7,155 bases of DNA from the NCBI GenBank assembly GCA_035561355.1, contig DATMXS010000382.1, positions 1 to 7,155 on the forward strand, in the 5' to 3' direction. The notes beneath the pieces are model-generated. The model made no database searches, was not told the origin of the DNA, and saw only the letters and a list, made by a program, of their open reading frames with translations. Origin of the DNA: DATMXS01 sp035561355 (GTDB taxonomy: Bacteria > Acidobacteriota > Terriglobia > Bryobacterales > Bryobacteraceae). Made by a program: the position numbers and the translations under genes. Within the stretch, counting starts at the first letter, position 1; every line of letters starts with the position of its first letter. Positions 1 to 6,126 of the stretch are shown here, piece by piece.

Positions 1-3
1 ATC

Positions 4-1281
4 ATGACGTCCAGAGAACGAGTCCTTAATGCGCTCGCGCACCGCGAGCCAGATCGCGTGCCGGTGGATCTCGGCGGAACGTCCGTCACCGGCATCCACG
101 TGAGCTGTGTAGCCGCGCTACGCGATCACTACGGCCTCGAGCAACGCCCGGTCATCTGTCACGAGCCGTACCAGATGCTCGGATGGGTGGACGACGATCT
201 CAAGCAGGCCATGGGGATTGACGTCGAAGGCCTCTTCCCGTTCAGCACCCTGTTCGGATTCAAGAACCGCAACTGGAAGGAGTGGCGCTCCGGATGGGGT
301 CAGGTGATGCTCGTGCCTGAGGACTTCCGGACCATCACCGATGCTGACGGGGCGACTCTCATCTTCCCCGAGGGCGACATGTCCGCGCCCCCGAGCGGCA
401 AGATGCCCCGGGGCTTCTACTTCTTCGACACCATCGTCCGGCAGGAGCCGATCGATGAGGACAAGCTGAATCCCGAGGACAACTGCGAGGAGTTCACGCC
501 GATCGGCGCAGATTACCTGGAACAACTCGCGGAGGCCGCTCCGCGCGCCGCCCAAAGCGGCCGTGCCGTCATTGCCGGGCTCGGCGGCACTGCATTCGGC
601 GACATCGCGCTCGTTCCCGCGCCGTTTCTCAAGCACCCCAAGGGCATCCGGGACATCACCGAGTGGTATATGGCCACCAGTTCGCGCCGCAATTACGTCC
701 ATGCCATCTTCCGCCGGCAGTGCGACGTTGCCCTCGCGAACCTCGAGAAGATCCACGCGGTCGTCGGCGGCAATATCGATGTCGTATTCGTCTGCGGCAC
801 CGACTTCGGCACCCAGACTTCCTCCTTCTGCTCCGTCAAGACCCTCCGCGAGCTGTACATGCCGTATTACAAGGTGGTGAACGGCTGGATCCACCGCAAT
901 ACGACGTGGAAGACGTTCAAGCACTCCTGCGGCGCTGTGGAAAAGTTCATCCCGACCTTTATCGAAGCCGGGTTCGACGTCCTCAATCCCGTGCAGTGCT
1001 CCGCCACCGGCATGGACGCCCGGCATCTGAAATCCACCTACGGCGATCAGATCGTGTTCTGGGGCGGCGGGATAGACACCCAAAAGACGCTGCCGTTCGG
1101 CACGCCGGAAGAAGTTCGCGCGCAAGTGCTGGAGCGGTGCGAAGTCTTCTCTAAAGGCGGCGGATTCGTATTCGACACCGTCCATAACATCCAGGCCGGC
1201 ACTCCTGTAAAGAACATCGCGGCGATGGTTGAGGCGATCCAGGAGTTCAACGGTCGAAAGGCAAACACAACCCATGTCTAA
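4..1281 (+). CDS. URO-D superfamily (MtaA-like) corrinoid methyltransferase, long form
   Basis: The 425-residue product belongs to the uroporphyrinogen decarboxylase-like superfamily, which includes cobamide-dependent methyltransferases such as MtaA and CmuA. The start MTSRERVLNALAHREPDRVPV is the usual N-terminus of this group, which supports ATG at 4. Visible landmarks are H307-S-C309-G, an HxC pair like the zinc ligands of MtaA, followed by FDVLNPVQCSATGMD (324-338), FWGGGIDTQ (352-360) and VHNIQAGTP (393-401). Where MtaA-type enzymes carry a third zinc-binding Cys near the C-terminus, this protein has the HNIQ segment, so the metal site differs or uses another ligand. It is followed at once by the corrinoid protein gene (8-nt overlap), so I infer that it loads methyl from an unknown donor onto that corrinoid. 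True heme-pathway HemE is unlikely, given the HSCG motif, the 425-residue length and the partner gene. Only three bases precede the gene, so its promoter is not visible. Confidence 0.88.
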   Translation: MTSRERVLNALAHREPDRVPVDLGGTSVTGIHVSCVAALRDHYGLEQRPVICHEPYQMLGWVDDDLKQAMGIDVEGLFPFSTLFGFKNRNWKEWRSGWGQVMLVPEDFRTITDADGATLIFPEGDMSAPPSGKMPRGFYFFDTIVRQEPIDEDKLNPEDNCEEFTPIGADYLEQLAEAAPRAAQSGRAVIAGLGGTAFGDIALVPAPFLKHPKGIRDITEWYMATSSRRNYVHAIFRRQCDVALANLEKIHAVVGGNIDVVFVCGTDFGTQTSSFCSVKTLRELYMPYYKVVNGWIHRNTTWKTFKHSCGAVEKFIPTFIEAGFDVLNPVQCSATGMDARHLKSTYGDQIVFWGGGIDTQKTLPFGTPEEVRAQVLERCEVFSKGGGFVFDTVHNIQAGTPVKNIAAMVEAIQEFNGRKANTTHV

Positions 1282-1921
1282 TCTTTCCCAGCTCTACGAA
1301 GCCATCCTCTCGGGCGACAACAAGTCAGCCGTCGCCATCACGAAGGAGGCGCTCGATGCGGGCGCCGACCCGCTCGAGATCGTAAACGCACACATGATCC
1401 CGGCGATGGACGAGGCGGGCAAGCGATTCGAGTGCGAGGAGTACTTCGTCCCTGAGCTTCTTCTGGCCGCACGGGCCATGAAGGGCTCGCTCGAGCTGAT
1501 CCGTCCGCTGCTGTCCGCACGCGGCGACAAGCCACTGGGCAAAGTGGTGATCGGCACCGTGAAGGGCGATCTCCACGATATCGGAAAGAACCTCGTCGCC
1601 AGCATGCTGGAGGGCGGCGGGTTTGAAGTGACCGACCTCGGCGCGGACGTCTCCGCAGATAAGTTCGTTCAGGTCATCCGTGACCGCCAGCCCGACCTGG
1701 TGTGCCTCTCGGCGCTCCTCACCGTGACGATGCCGTCGATGAAAACCACCATCGAGGCACTCAAGGCGGCCGGCGTCCGCGATCAGGTAAAGGTGCTCGT
1801 CGGCGGCGCGCCCGTCACCGAGCAGTGGGCCAGGGACATCGGGGCCGATGGCTATGGCGCCAGCGCTGCGACCGCGGTTTCCATCGCGCGCCGTCTGCTT
1901 AATAAGGAAGCCGTAGCGTAA
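1274..1921 (+). CDS. Corrinoid (methyl-carrier) protein, MtbC/MtmC/MetH B12-domain type
   Basis: This 215-residue protein is a cytoplasmic methyl carrier. Residues 1-85 form the helical cap domain (NAHMIPAMDEAGKRFE at 38-53, YFVPELLLAARAMK at 57-70). Residues 88-212 form the Rossmann-like cobalamin domain. The lower-axial-ligand motif D99-L-H101-D-I-G104 is intact, as are S146-A-L148 and G177-G178, which contact the nucleotide tail in this family. H101 is the expected cobalt ligand. I chose ATG at 1274 because homologues begin with a short tail like MSNLSQLYEAI; the in-frame ATG at 1229 would add 15 low-complexity residues inside the upstream gene. An AAAGG at 1257-1261 is a weak ribosome binding site, and the 8-nt overlap with the preceding gene suggests coupled translation. 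Its neighbours, a URO-D methyltransferase and a homocysteine methyltransferase, are the expected donor and acceptor enzymes. Confidence 0.93.
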   Translation: MSNLSQLYEAILSGDNKSAVAITKEALDAGADPLEIVNAHMIPAMDEAGKRFECEEYFVPELLLAARAMKGSLELIRPLLSARGDKPLGKVVIGTVKGDLHDIGKNLVASMLEGGGFEVTDLGADVSADKFVQVIRDRQPDLVCLSALLTVTMPSMKTTIEALKAAGVRDQVKVLVGGAPVTEQWARDIGADGYGASAATAVSIARRLLNKEAVA

Positions 1922-1932
1922 TTGCTTGCAGT

Positions 1933-1973
1933 GGCCCCGGACCTTCGTGGCTTCGGGGCCGTAAGCCCCGAAG
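1933..1973 (+). promoter_or_regulatory. Competing hairpins in the leader of the homocysteine methyltransferase gene
   Basis: Two mutually exclusive stems can form in this spacer. Stem A pairs GGCCCCG (1933-1939) with CGGGGCC (1954-1960). It can be lengthened by G-U and A-U pairs and by an inner CC/GG stem (1942-1943 with 1949-1950). Stem B pairs CTTCGGGGC (1951-1959) with GCCCCGAAG (1965-1973), a perfect 9-bp stem with a CGTAA loop. Stem B's 3' arm contains the first bases of the AAGGAGG ribosome binding site. The arrangement looks like an attenuator of translation or an RNA-processing signal. There is no T-tract, so a standard intrinsic terminator is unlikely. I cannot match it to a named riboswitch. 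Confidence 0.5.
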
Positions 1974-1977
1974 GAGG
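1971..1977 (+). promoter_or_regulatory. Ribosome binding site AAGGAGG
   Basis: A near-perfect Shine-Dalgarno sequence lies only 3 nt before the ATG at 1981, which is closer than usual. Its first three bases are the 3' arm of a 9-bp hairpin (1951-1973), so folding could hinder ribosome access. Confidence 0.7.
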
Positions 1978-1980
1978 CAC

Positions 1981-2868
1981 ATGTCTGTCCTGACTGATCT
2001 GCTCGCATCGGCTCCCGTCGTTGCCGACGGCGCGCTCGGAACCGAACTGCAAGCCCGCGGCCTGGCATCGGGAGAGTTGCCGGACGAGTGGAACCTCTCG
2101 CATCCGGACGTGATCGAGGACGTCATCCGCAGTTACGTGAACGCCGGAAGCGAGGTCGTCCTTACCGCCACGTTTCGCGCGAACCGGGTAACGCTGGCGG
2201 GCCACGGGCTCGAAGATAAGGTCACCGAGATCAATCGCACTGGCATCGAGATCGCGCGCCGCGCCGCCGCGGGCCGCGCTCGCGTGTTCGCCTCGGTCGG
2301 CCCTACCGGCAAGCTGCTCATGATGGGCGATGTGACCGCCGGTGAGGCCCGCGCTGCCTTCGCCGAACAGTGCCGCGCCATTGCGGATGCGGGTGCGGAC
2401 GCCATCCTGCTCGAGACTATGACCGACCTGGAAGAGGCGAAGATCGCCGTTGCGGCCGCCAGGGAAACCGGGTTGCCCGTAGGCTGCTCCATGGTCTTCG
2501 ACACCGGCAAGAAGAAGGACCGCACCATGATGGGCGCCACGCCCGAATCTGTCGCTGCGGAACTCGAAGCCGCCGGTGTGGACTTCATCGGCGCCAATTG
2601 CGGCGTCGGCATTCAGGGCTACATCGAGGTCTGCCGCCGGCTGCGCGCCGCCACCGCGAAGCCGCTCTGGATTAAGGCCAACGCCGGCCTGCCCGAGATG
2701 GTGGACGGCAAAGCTGTGTACCGCACCACACCCGAAGAGTTCGCTTCCTCTATTCCGGCGCTGATCGAGGCGGGCGCGAATTTCGTCGGCGGCTGCTGCG
2801 GAACCAACCCGGACTTCATCCGCGCGACCGCCGCAGTCGTCGCGAAGACCAAAGCCGCGGCAAAATGA
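1981..2868 (+). CDS. Homocysteine S-methyltransferase (MetH N-terminal/BHMT-like)
   Basis: The 295-residue protein is a stand-alone homocysteine-binding barrel like the first module of MetH and like BHMT. It would activate homocysteine on zinc and accept a methyl group to give methionine. Key segments are DGALGTEL (16-23, the N-terminal strand), ETMTDLEE (145-152), NCGVG with C207, and GGCCGTNP with C272-C273. The three cysteines are the family's zinc ligands, so the active site looks complete. Length fits a single-domain enzyme: the pterin, cobalamin and activation modules of MetH are absent. Since a separate corrinoid protein is encoded just upstream, I infer that methyl-corrinoid is the methyl source. 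A BHMT- or MmuM-like enzyme using betaine or S-methylmethionine directly is the main alternative. The ATG at 1981 follows a strong AAGGAGG. The stop overlaps the next start (ATGA). Confidence 0.9.
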   Translation: MSVLTDLLASAPVVADGALGTELQARGLASGELPDEWNLSHPDVIEDVIRSYVNAGSEVVLTATFRANRVTLAGHGLEDKVTEINRTGIEIARRAAAGRARVFASVGPTGKLLMMGDVTAGEARAAFAEQCRAIADAGADAILLETMTDLEEAKIAVAAARETGLPVGCSMVFDTGKKKDRTMMGATPESVAAELEAAGVDFIGANCGVGIQGYIEVCRRLRAATAKPLWIKANAGLPEMVDGKAVYRTTPEEFASSIPALIEAGANFVGGCCGTNPDFIRATAAVVAKTKAAAK

Positions 2869-3674
2869 TCGATATCGTCGAGGCAATCCGGCAGAGGCGG
2901 GCCATCCTCTTTGTCGGCGCCGGCGTTTCCAAGAACGTCGGCGTCCCGACCACGCAGGAGATGGTCGCCGAGATCGCCAAGCAGCTAGGCTACGATCCGA
3001 ACGATTTCAATACTCTCGGCGACGCGCGCACGCTAGCCGAGTTCTACAAGCTCACCAAGGGCAACCTGGGGCCGCTGCGGAGTTGGATGGACGTCAGCTG
3101 GCACCGGCAGGAACTCGACGTGCGAAAGAGCGAGGTCCATCGCCTTCTCGTCGAACTCGACTTCCCCATCATCTACACCACCAATTACGACCGTTGGCTC
3201 GAACGCGCCTACGACGCTTACAACAAGCCCTACACCAAGATCGCGAACGTCGGCGACCTGCTCGGCGCTCGGGAAGGCATCACCCAGATCGTCAAGTTTC
3301 ACGGCGATTTCGACGATGATGAATCCCTCGTTCTCACCGAATCCAGCTTCTTCGAACGCCTCGGCTTTGAAAACCCGCTTGATATCAAGCTCCAGTCGGA
3401 CGTCCTCGGCCGCCCGATTCTGTTCATCGGCTACAGTCTCACCGACATCAACATTCGCTACCTCGTCTATAGACTCCAGCGGTTGTGGGAACAGTCGCGG
3501 CTCCGGCACATCCGGCCAAAATCGTACGTCTTCCTGACGGCTCCCAATCCGGTGCAGGAGCGTGTGCTGCGCAAGCGCGAGATCGAACCCATCATCTCGG
3601 AACTGGACAATCCAGGTGAGGGACTCGCGCGCTTCCTCTCTACTCTCCTCGAGGGCGTAAAGGCGGGCCGATAA
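2865..3674 (+). CDS. SIR2-like (SIR2_2-type) domain protein, putative NAD-hydrolysing
   Basis: The 269-residue protein is a stand-alone SIR2-like Rossmann domain. Motifs in order: FVGAGVSKNVGVPT (16-29, the NAD-binding GAGxS loop), IIYTTNYD (102-109, the TxNxD motif), VKFHGD (143-148, with H146 in the position of the catalytic histidine), and FIGYSLTDINIRYLV (187-201). There is no cysteine anywhere, so the CxxC zinc module of protein-deacetylase sirtuins is missing. The family relatives are the SIR2-like domains of prokaryotic NADase effectors (ThsA, DSR and AVAST-type proteins), not classical deacetylases. There is no fused sensor domain. Its ATG overlaps the TGA of the homocysteine methyltransferase gene (ATGA) and no ribosome binding site is visible, so translation probably restarts from the upstream gene. 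Why such a protein sits in a methyl-transfer operon is unknown: a defence gene, an NAD-linked regulator or a metabolite-binding protein are all possible. Confidence 0.88.
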   Translation: MIDIVEAIRQRRAILFVGAGVSKNVGVPTTQEMVAEIAKQLGYDPNDFNTLGDARTLAEFYKLTKGNLGPLRSWMDVSWHRQELDVRKSEVHRLLVELDFPIIYTTNYDRWLERAYDAYNKPYTKIANVGDLLGAREGITQIVKFHGDFDDDESLVLTESSFFERLGFENPLDIKLQSDVLGRPILFIGYSLTDINIRYLVYRLQRLWEQSRLRHIRPKSYVFLTAPNPVQERVLRKREIEPIISELDNPGEGLARFLSTLLEGVKAGR

Positions 3675-3680
3675 CCGCCT
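3661..3680 (+). other. Small hairpin over the SIR2-like gene stop codon
   Basis: AGGCGG (3661-3666) and CCGCCT (3675-3680) form a 6-bp perfect stem with an 8-nt loop that contains the TAA stop. No run of T follows, so it could at most be a weak or factor-assisted terminator separating the two transcription units. Confidence 0.25.
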
Positions 3681-3692
3681 GCTTCGGTCCGC

Positions 3693-3698
3693 TACAAT
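3693..3698 (+). promoter_or_regulatory. Possible -10 box TACAAT of a near-leaderless promoter
   Basis: TACAAT differs from the TATAAT consensus at one base and ends 9 nt before the GTG at 3708. Transcription would start about 0-3 nt before the codon. No good -35 hexamer is visible at 16-18 bp spacing (GATAAC at 17). The only SD-like bases (AGGA, 3703-3706) are too close to the GTG to serve as a normal ribosome binding site, which agrees with leaderless initiation. Confidence 0.4.
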
Positions 3699-3707
3699 AC
3701 CCAGGAA

Positions 3708-4439
3708 GTGCGCCTCAAGCTGATTGCTTGCGAAATTCTCTACCGCGAAGTGTGCGCCTGCATCGCGCGGTCGCCCAACCAGGTGGACGTCGAGTTCCTG
3801 ACGAAAGGCTTGCACGATATCGGCGCGCAGCCGATGCGCGAGCGCCTGCAAGCCGCTCTCGACGCGAGCGACAGCTCCGACTATGAGGCCATTGCCTTCG
3901 GATATGCCCTCTGCGGCACCGGGCTCGCGGGCCTAACCGCACGCACCAAGCCGGTGGTCCTGCCGCGCGGCCACGATTGCATCACCCTATTCCTCGGCAG
4001 CAAGGAACGCTACGTCGACTACTTCAACGAGCACCCCGGCGTTTACTTCAAGACGAGCGGGTGGATCGAGCGCGGTCAGGGACTCGAGCCGCTCAGCCGT
4101 GAGCGCACCGGCATCGGCAAGAGCTATGAGGAGCTCGTCGCCAAGTACGGCGAGGATAACGCGAAGTTCCTCTACGAGCAGCTCGGAAATTACTCGCACA
4201 ACTACGGACAGCTTACATTCATTGAAATGGGCATTGAGCCCGACGACCGCTTCGAGCGCGCCACCACCGAAGAGGCCGCACGCCGCGGTTGGAAATACGA
4301 GAAGGTTCGCGGCAGTCTTACACTGATCGAGCGGCTCGTGAACGGCGATTGGCGCGGTGATGATTTCCTGATCGTCCCGCCCGGCTGGCGAGTGGTGGCG
4401 CATTACGACGATCGAATCCTGGGAGCGGAGAAAGCCTGA
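3708..4439 (+). CDS. DUF1638 family protein
   Basis: The 243-residue cytoplasmic protein matches what I know of DUF1638, whose biochemical role is not established. Typical segments are LIACEILYRE (5-14, with C8-E9), GYALCGTGLAGL (65-76, with C69), LPRGHDCITLFLGSKERY (85-102, with H89-D90-C91) and YFKTSGWIERGQG (113-125). C8, C69, H89 and C91 could form a metal- or cofactor-binding site; that is inference. Genes of this family are often seen beside corrinoid methyltransferases, and here it lies 2 nt upstream of an MtaA-like gene and downstream of a corrinoid cluster, which supports a helper role in methyl transfer. The GTG start is chosen because the reading MRLKLIACE gives the expected N-terminus and follows a -10-like box directly. 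No signal peptide or membrane segment is visible. Confidence 0.85.
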   Translation: MRLKLIACEILYREVCACIARSPNQVDVEFLTKGLHDIGAQPMRERLQAALDASDSSDYEAIAFGYALCGTGLAGLTARTKPVVLPRGHDCITLFLGSKERYVDYFNEHPGVYFKTSGWIERGQGLEPLSRERTGIGKSYEELVAKYGEDNAKFLYEQLGNYSHNYGQLTFIEMGIEPDDRFERATTEEAARRGWKYEKVRGSLTLIERLVNGDWRGDDFLIVPPGWRVVAHYDDRILGAEKA

Positions 4440-4441
4440 AC

Positions 4442-5464
4442 ATGACGGGTCGCGAACGCATATTCGCAATGATTGACGGGCGTGAGCCCGACCGCCTGCC
4501 GTTGATGCCCATCACCATGATGTTCGCCGCCGATACCGCCGGCGTGAAGTACGGCGAATATGCGCGGGACCACCGCGTCCTTGCCGAGGCGCAAATGCGA
4601 ACCGCGGAGACCTACGGTTTCGACTACGTCTCGGTCATCTCCGACCCAGCCCGCGAGGCGGCCGACCTCGGCGCTGCCGTCGAGTACTTCCCCGATCAGC
4701 CGCCCGCCCTTAACGAGAGCCGCGCGCTGCTCTCCGATAAGGAGCGCCTCTCCGGTCTCCGCGTGCCGGATCCGCTGGCGGGCCCGCGCATGCACGATCG
4801 CGTGCAGGGCGTGGCGTTGCTGAAGCAGCGCGCCGGTAATGACCTGCTCGTCGAAGGCTGGGTGGAAGGGCCCTGCGCAATGGGCGCCGATCTCCGCGGC
4901 ATCAACAACCTGATGACCGATTTCATGGACGACCCGCTTTTTGTCCGCGACCTCTTTGCCTTCAGCGTCGAGATGGAACTGGCGTTCGCCAAGGCGCAGG
5001 TGGAAGCCGGTGCGGATCTCATCGGCGTCGGCGACGCCGCGGCTTCTCTCGTCGGCCCGCGCATCTACGAGCAGTTCGTCTGGCCGTACGAGCAGAAGCT
5101 CGTCGATGGCCTCCGCGCCCTCGGCACGCGCGTCCGATTGCACATCTGCGGGCGCACCCGGCGCTTGTTCAGCGGCATGTGCCGCCTGGGCGCGGATATC
5201 GTCGATCTGGATTACTTCGCTCCCGTGGACGAAGCGCGCAAAGCTATGGGCCCGGATCAGGTGCTGCTCGGCAACATCGAGCCTGTCGGCGTCCTCAGGA
5301 ACCTTGCGGCCGATCGCGTCGCCGCAGCCATCGCCGAATGCCATCGCGCCGCCGGCCCGAAGTTCATCGTCGGCGCCGGCTGCGAGGTAGTCCGCGACAC
5401 ACCGGCCGCGAACATCCACGCTATGTGCGAGTACGCGCGGAGGCGGCCCTCAGAACTCGATTAG
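4442..5464 (+). CDS. MtaA-type URO-D superfamily methyltransferase, short form
   Basis: The 340-residue protein is a second URO-D superfamily member, closer in length and motifs to MtaA/MtbA, enzymes that move methyl between a corrinoid protein and a thiol such as coenzyme M. It starts with MTGRERIFAMIDGREPDRLPL, a paralogue of the opening of the first gene in the window. The zinc motif appears complete: H234-I-C236-G and GAGC314EV. Other family segments are DLIGVGDAAASLVGPRIYEQFVWPY (192-216) and LLGNIEPVGVL (275-285). The ATG lies 2 nt after the DUF1638 stop, with GGAG at 4427-4430, so the two are probably cotranscribed. Coenzyme M is not expected in most bacteria, so the acceptor may be tetrahydrofolate or another thiol, or the enzyme may be the methyl-loading partner. 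The substrate cannot be read from sequence. Confidence 0.88.
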   Translation: MTGRERIFAMIDGREPDRLPLMPITMMFAADTAGVKYGEYARDHRVLAEAQMRTAETYGFDYVSVISDPAREAADLGAAVEYFPDQPPALNESRALLSDKERLSGLRVPDPLAGPRMHDRVQGVALLKQRAGNDLLVEGWVEGPCAMGADLRGINNLMTDFMDDPLFVRDLFAFSVEMELAFAKAQVEAGADLIGVGDAAASLVGPRIYEQFVWPYEQKLVDGLRALGTRVRLHICGRTRRLFSGMCRLGADIVDLDYFAPVDEARKAMGPDQVLLGNIEPVGVLRNLAADRVAAAIAECHRAAGPKFIVGAGCEVVRDTPAANIHAMCEYARRRPSELD

Positions 5465-5501
5465 CGGGAACATCCGGCGGCCCCAAGCCGTATTTCCTGG
5501 C

Positions 5502-5506
5502 GGAGG
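5502..5506 (+). promoter_or_regulatory. Ribosome binding site GGAGG deciding a GTG start
   Basis: GGAGG lies 6 nt before the GTG at 5513, ideal spacing. It is the main evidence that the short hydrophobic frame that follows is translated and that GTG is its start. Confidence 0.7.
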
Positions 5507-5512
5507 CGACGC

Positions 5513-5713
5513 GTGCTTACGTTCTTCATTTGGCTGGTTCTGCTGCTGCTCTGTTGGCCGCTCGCGCTGGCCGCACTGGTCCTTTACCCGATCGTCTGGC
5601 TATTGCTGCTGCCCTTCCGGGTCGTTGGGATCGCCGTCGGTGGCGCGTTGACACTGGTTTGGGGCATCGTCACCCTGCCGTTCCAGATTCTGAGGGCGAT
5701 GGCGCGCGCTTGA
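5513..5713 (+). CDS. Small hydrophobic membrane protein
   Basis: This 66-residue protein of unknown function is almost entirely hydrophobic. Residues 3-34 could form one long or two short membrane segments broken at P16 and P26, and residues 37-56 form another. The only charged residues are arginines: R36, R61 and R65, with none acidic. Two related turns, LLLPFR (31-36) and VTLPFQ (53-58), flank the last membrane segment. Translation is supported by GGAGG 6 nt before a GTG start and by the clean hydrophobic pattern. It starts 48 nt after the MtaA-like gene and may be the last gene of that unit. Its final 44 nt overlap the convergent response regulator gene on the other strand. I do not recognise a named family. 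Confidence 0.65.
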   Translation: MLTFFIWLVLLLLCWPLALAALVLYPIVWLLLLPFRVVGIAVGGALTLVWGIVTLPFQILRAMARA

Positions 5714-6086
5714 TCCGGCGGCTCGCTCTTTGTTTTGGACCCACCTTCTCCAGCAGCTTTCGCACCTTCCGCACCAGTTCGGAGGGGCGAAACGGCTTCG
5801 TAAGCCAACTGCCCGGGCGCGGAGGCCGCTCGCCGGCGTTCGAAATGAACAGCACGGCGGGCTCGAAGTTCAATGTGTCGAGCTGTTCCAGCACTTCTGG
5901 ATCGTCGAACCCCACGGCGGAAAGATCGGCCACCAGCAGGTCGATTGCCCCGGGATGCTCGGCGGCGAGCTCGACGGCAATACGGCGGTTCGGCGGGCAC
6001 AGCACGTCGAACCCTTCACGACTCAGGATGCGGTGAATCAGCGCGCGGACGGGCGCGTCATCTTCCGCCACCAGGATCGTCGGCAT
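5670..6086 (-). CDS. Single-domain response regulator (receiver domain)
   Basis: The 138-residue protein is a CheY-like receiver without an output domain. It starts MPTILVAEDDAPVRALIHRIL; E8-D9-D10 form the acidic metal-binding pocket, D54 (LLVADLS) is the predicted phosphorylation site, S82 (LFISNAG) is the switch Thr/Ser, and K97 (LTKPFRPSEL) is the conserved lysine with its cis-proline. All canonical residues are therefore present. Residues 116-138 form a basic, Ser/Pro-rich, probably disordered tail. No histidine kinase gene lies in the window, so its partner is unknown. The gene converges on the small membrane protein gene with a 44-nt tail-to-tail overlap, which falls within the tail-coding part. 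No ribosome binding site precedes the ATG, and TATATC lies 5 nt upstream, so the mRNA may be leaderless. Confidence 0.85.
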   Translation of the reverse strand: MPTILVAEDDAPVRALIHRILSREGFDVLCPPNRRIAVELAAEHPGAIDLLVADLSAVGFDDPEVLEQLDTLNFEPAVLFISNAGERPPRPGSWLTKPFRPSELVRKVRKLLEKVGPKQRASRRIKRAPSPSESGTAG

Positions 6087-6091
6087 GGGCC

Positions 6092-6097
6092 GATATA
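6092..6097 (-). promoter_or_regulatory. Possible -10 box TATATC for the response regulator gene
   Basis: Read on the minus strand, TATATC ends 5 nt before the ATG at 6086. It matches the consensus at four bases but lacks the most conserved final T, and no convincing -35 is seen. It is suggested mainly by its position and by the better-supported case at 6715-6720. Confidence 0.25.
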
Positions 6098-6126
6098 CTG
6101 CATTTCTGAAGCCACCCTAATCTCCA

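Noticed and set aside
1229..1273. Earlier in-frame ATG of the corrinoid protein gene
   Set aside because: Adds 15 Arg/Ser-rich residues inside the preceding gene; the start at 1274 gives the normal family N-terminus.
118..1275. 385-residue minus-strand open frame opposite the first methyltransferase
   Set aside because: Composition is shadow-like, with no family motif, and the plus-strand frame encodes a recognisable URO-D enzyme. GC-rich codon bias keeps the antisense frame open.
1852..2886. 344-residue minus-strand open frame opposite the homocysteine methyltransferase
   Set aside because: Antisense to a clear zinc methyltransferase with complete motifs; Gly/Arg/Ala-rich with no domain.
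3033..3851. 272-residue minus-strand open frame opposite the SIR2-like gene
   Set aside because: Spans two real genes and the promoter-like gap between them; no recognisable motif.
4403..5419. 338-residue minus-strand open frame opposite the MtaA-like gene
   Set aside because: Shadow of the plus-strand enzyme; Ala/Asp/Glu/His-rich translation without domain features.
5465..5512. Possible terminator between the MtaA-like and small membrane genes
   Set aside because: Only a 4-bp CGGC/GCCG stem without a T-tract could be found.
5179..6036. 285-residue plus-strand frame crossing the MtaA-like gene end and the response regulator
   Set aside because: Arg/Pro/Ser-rich, and overlaps three better-supported genes in other frames; also considered as a frameshifted extension, but both flanking genes are complete.
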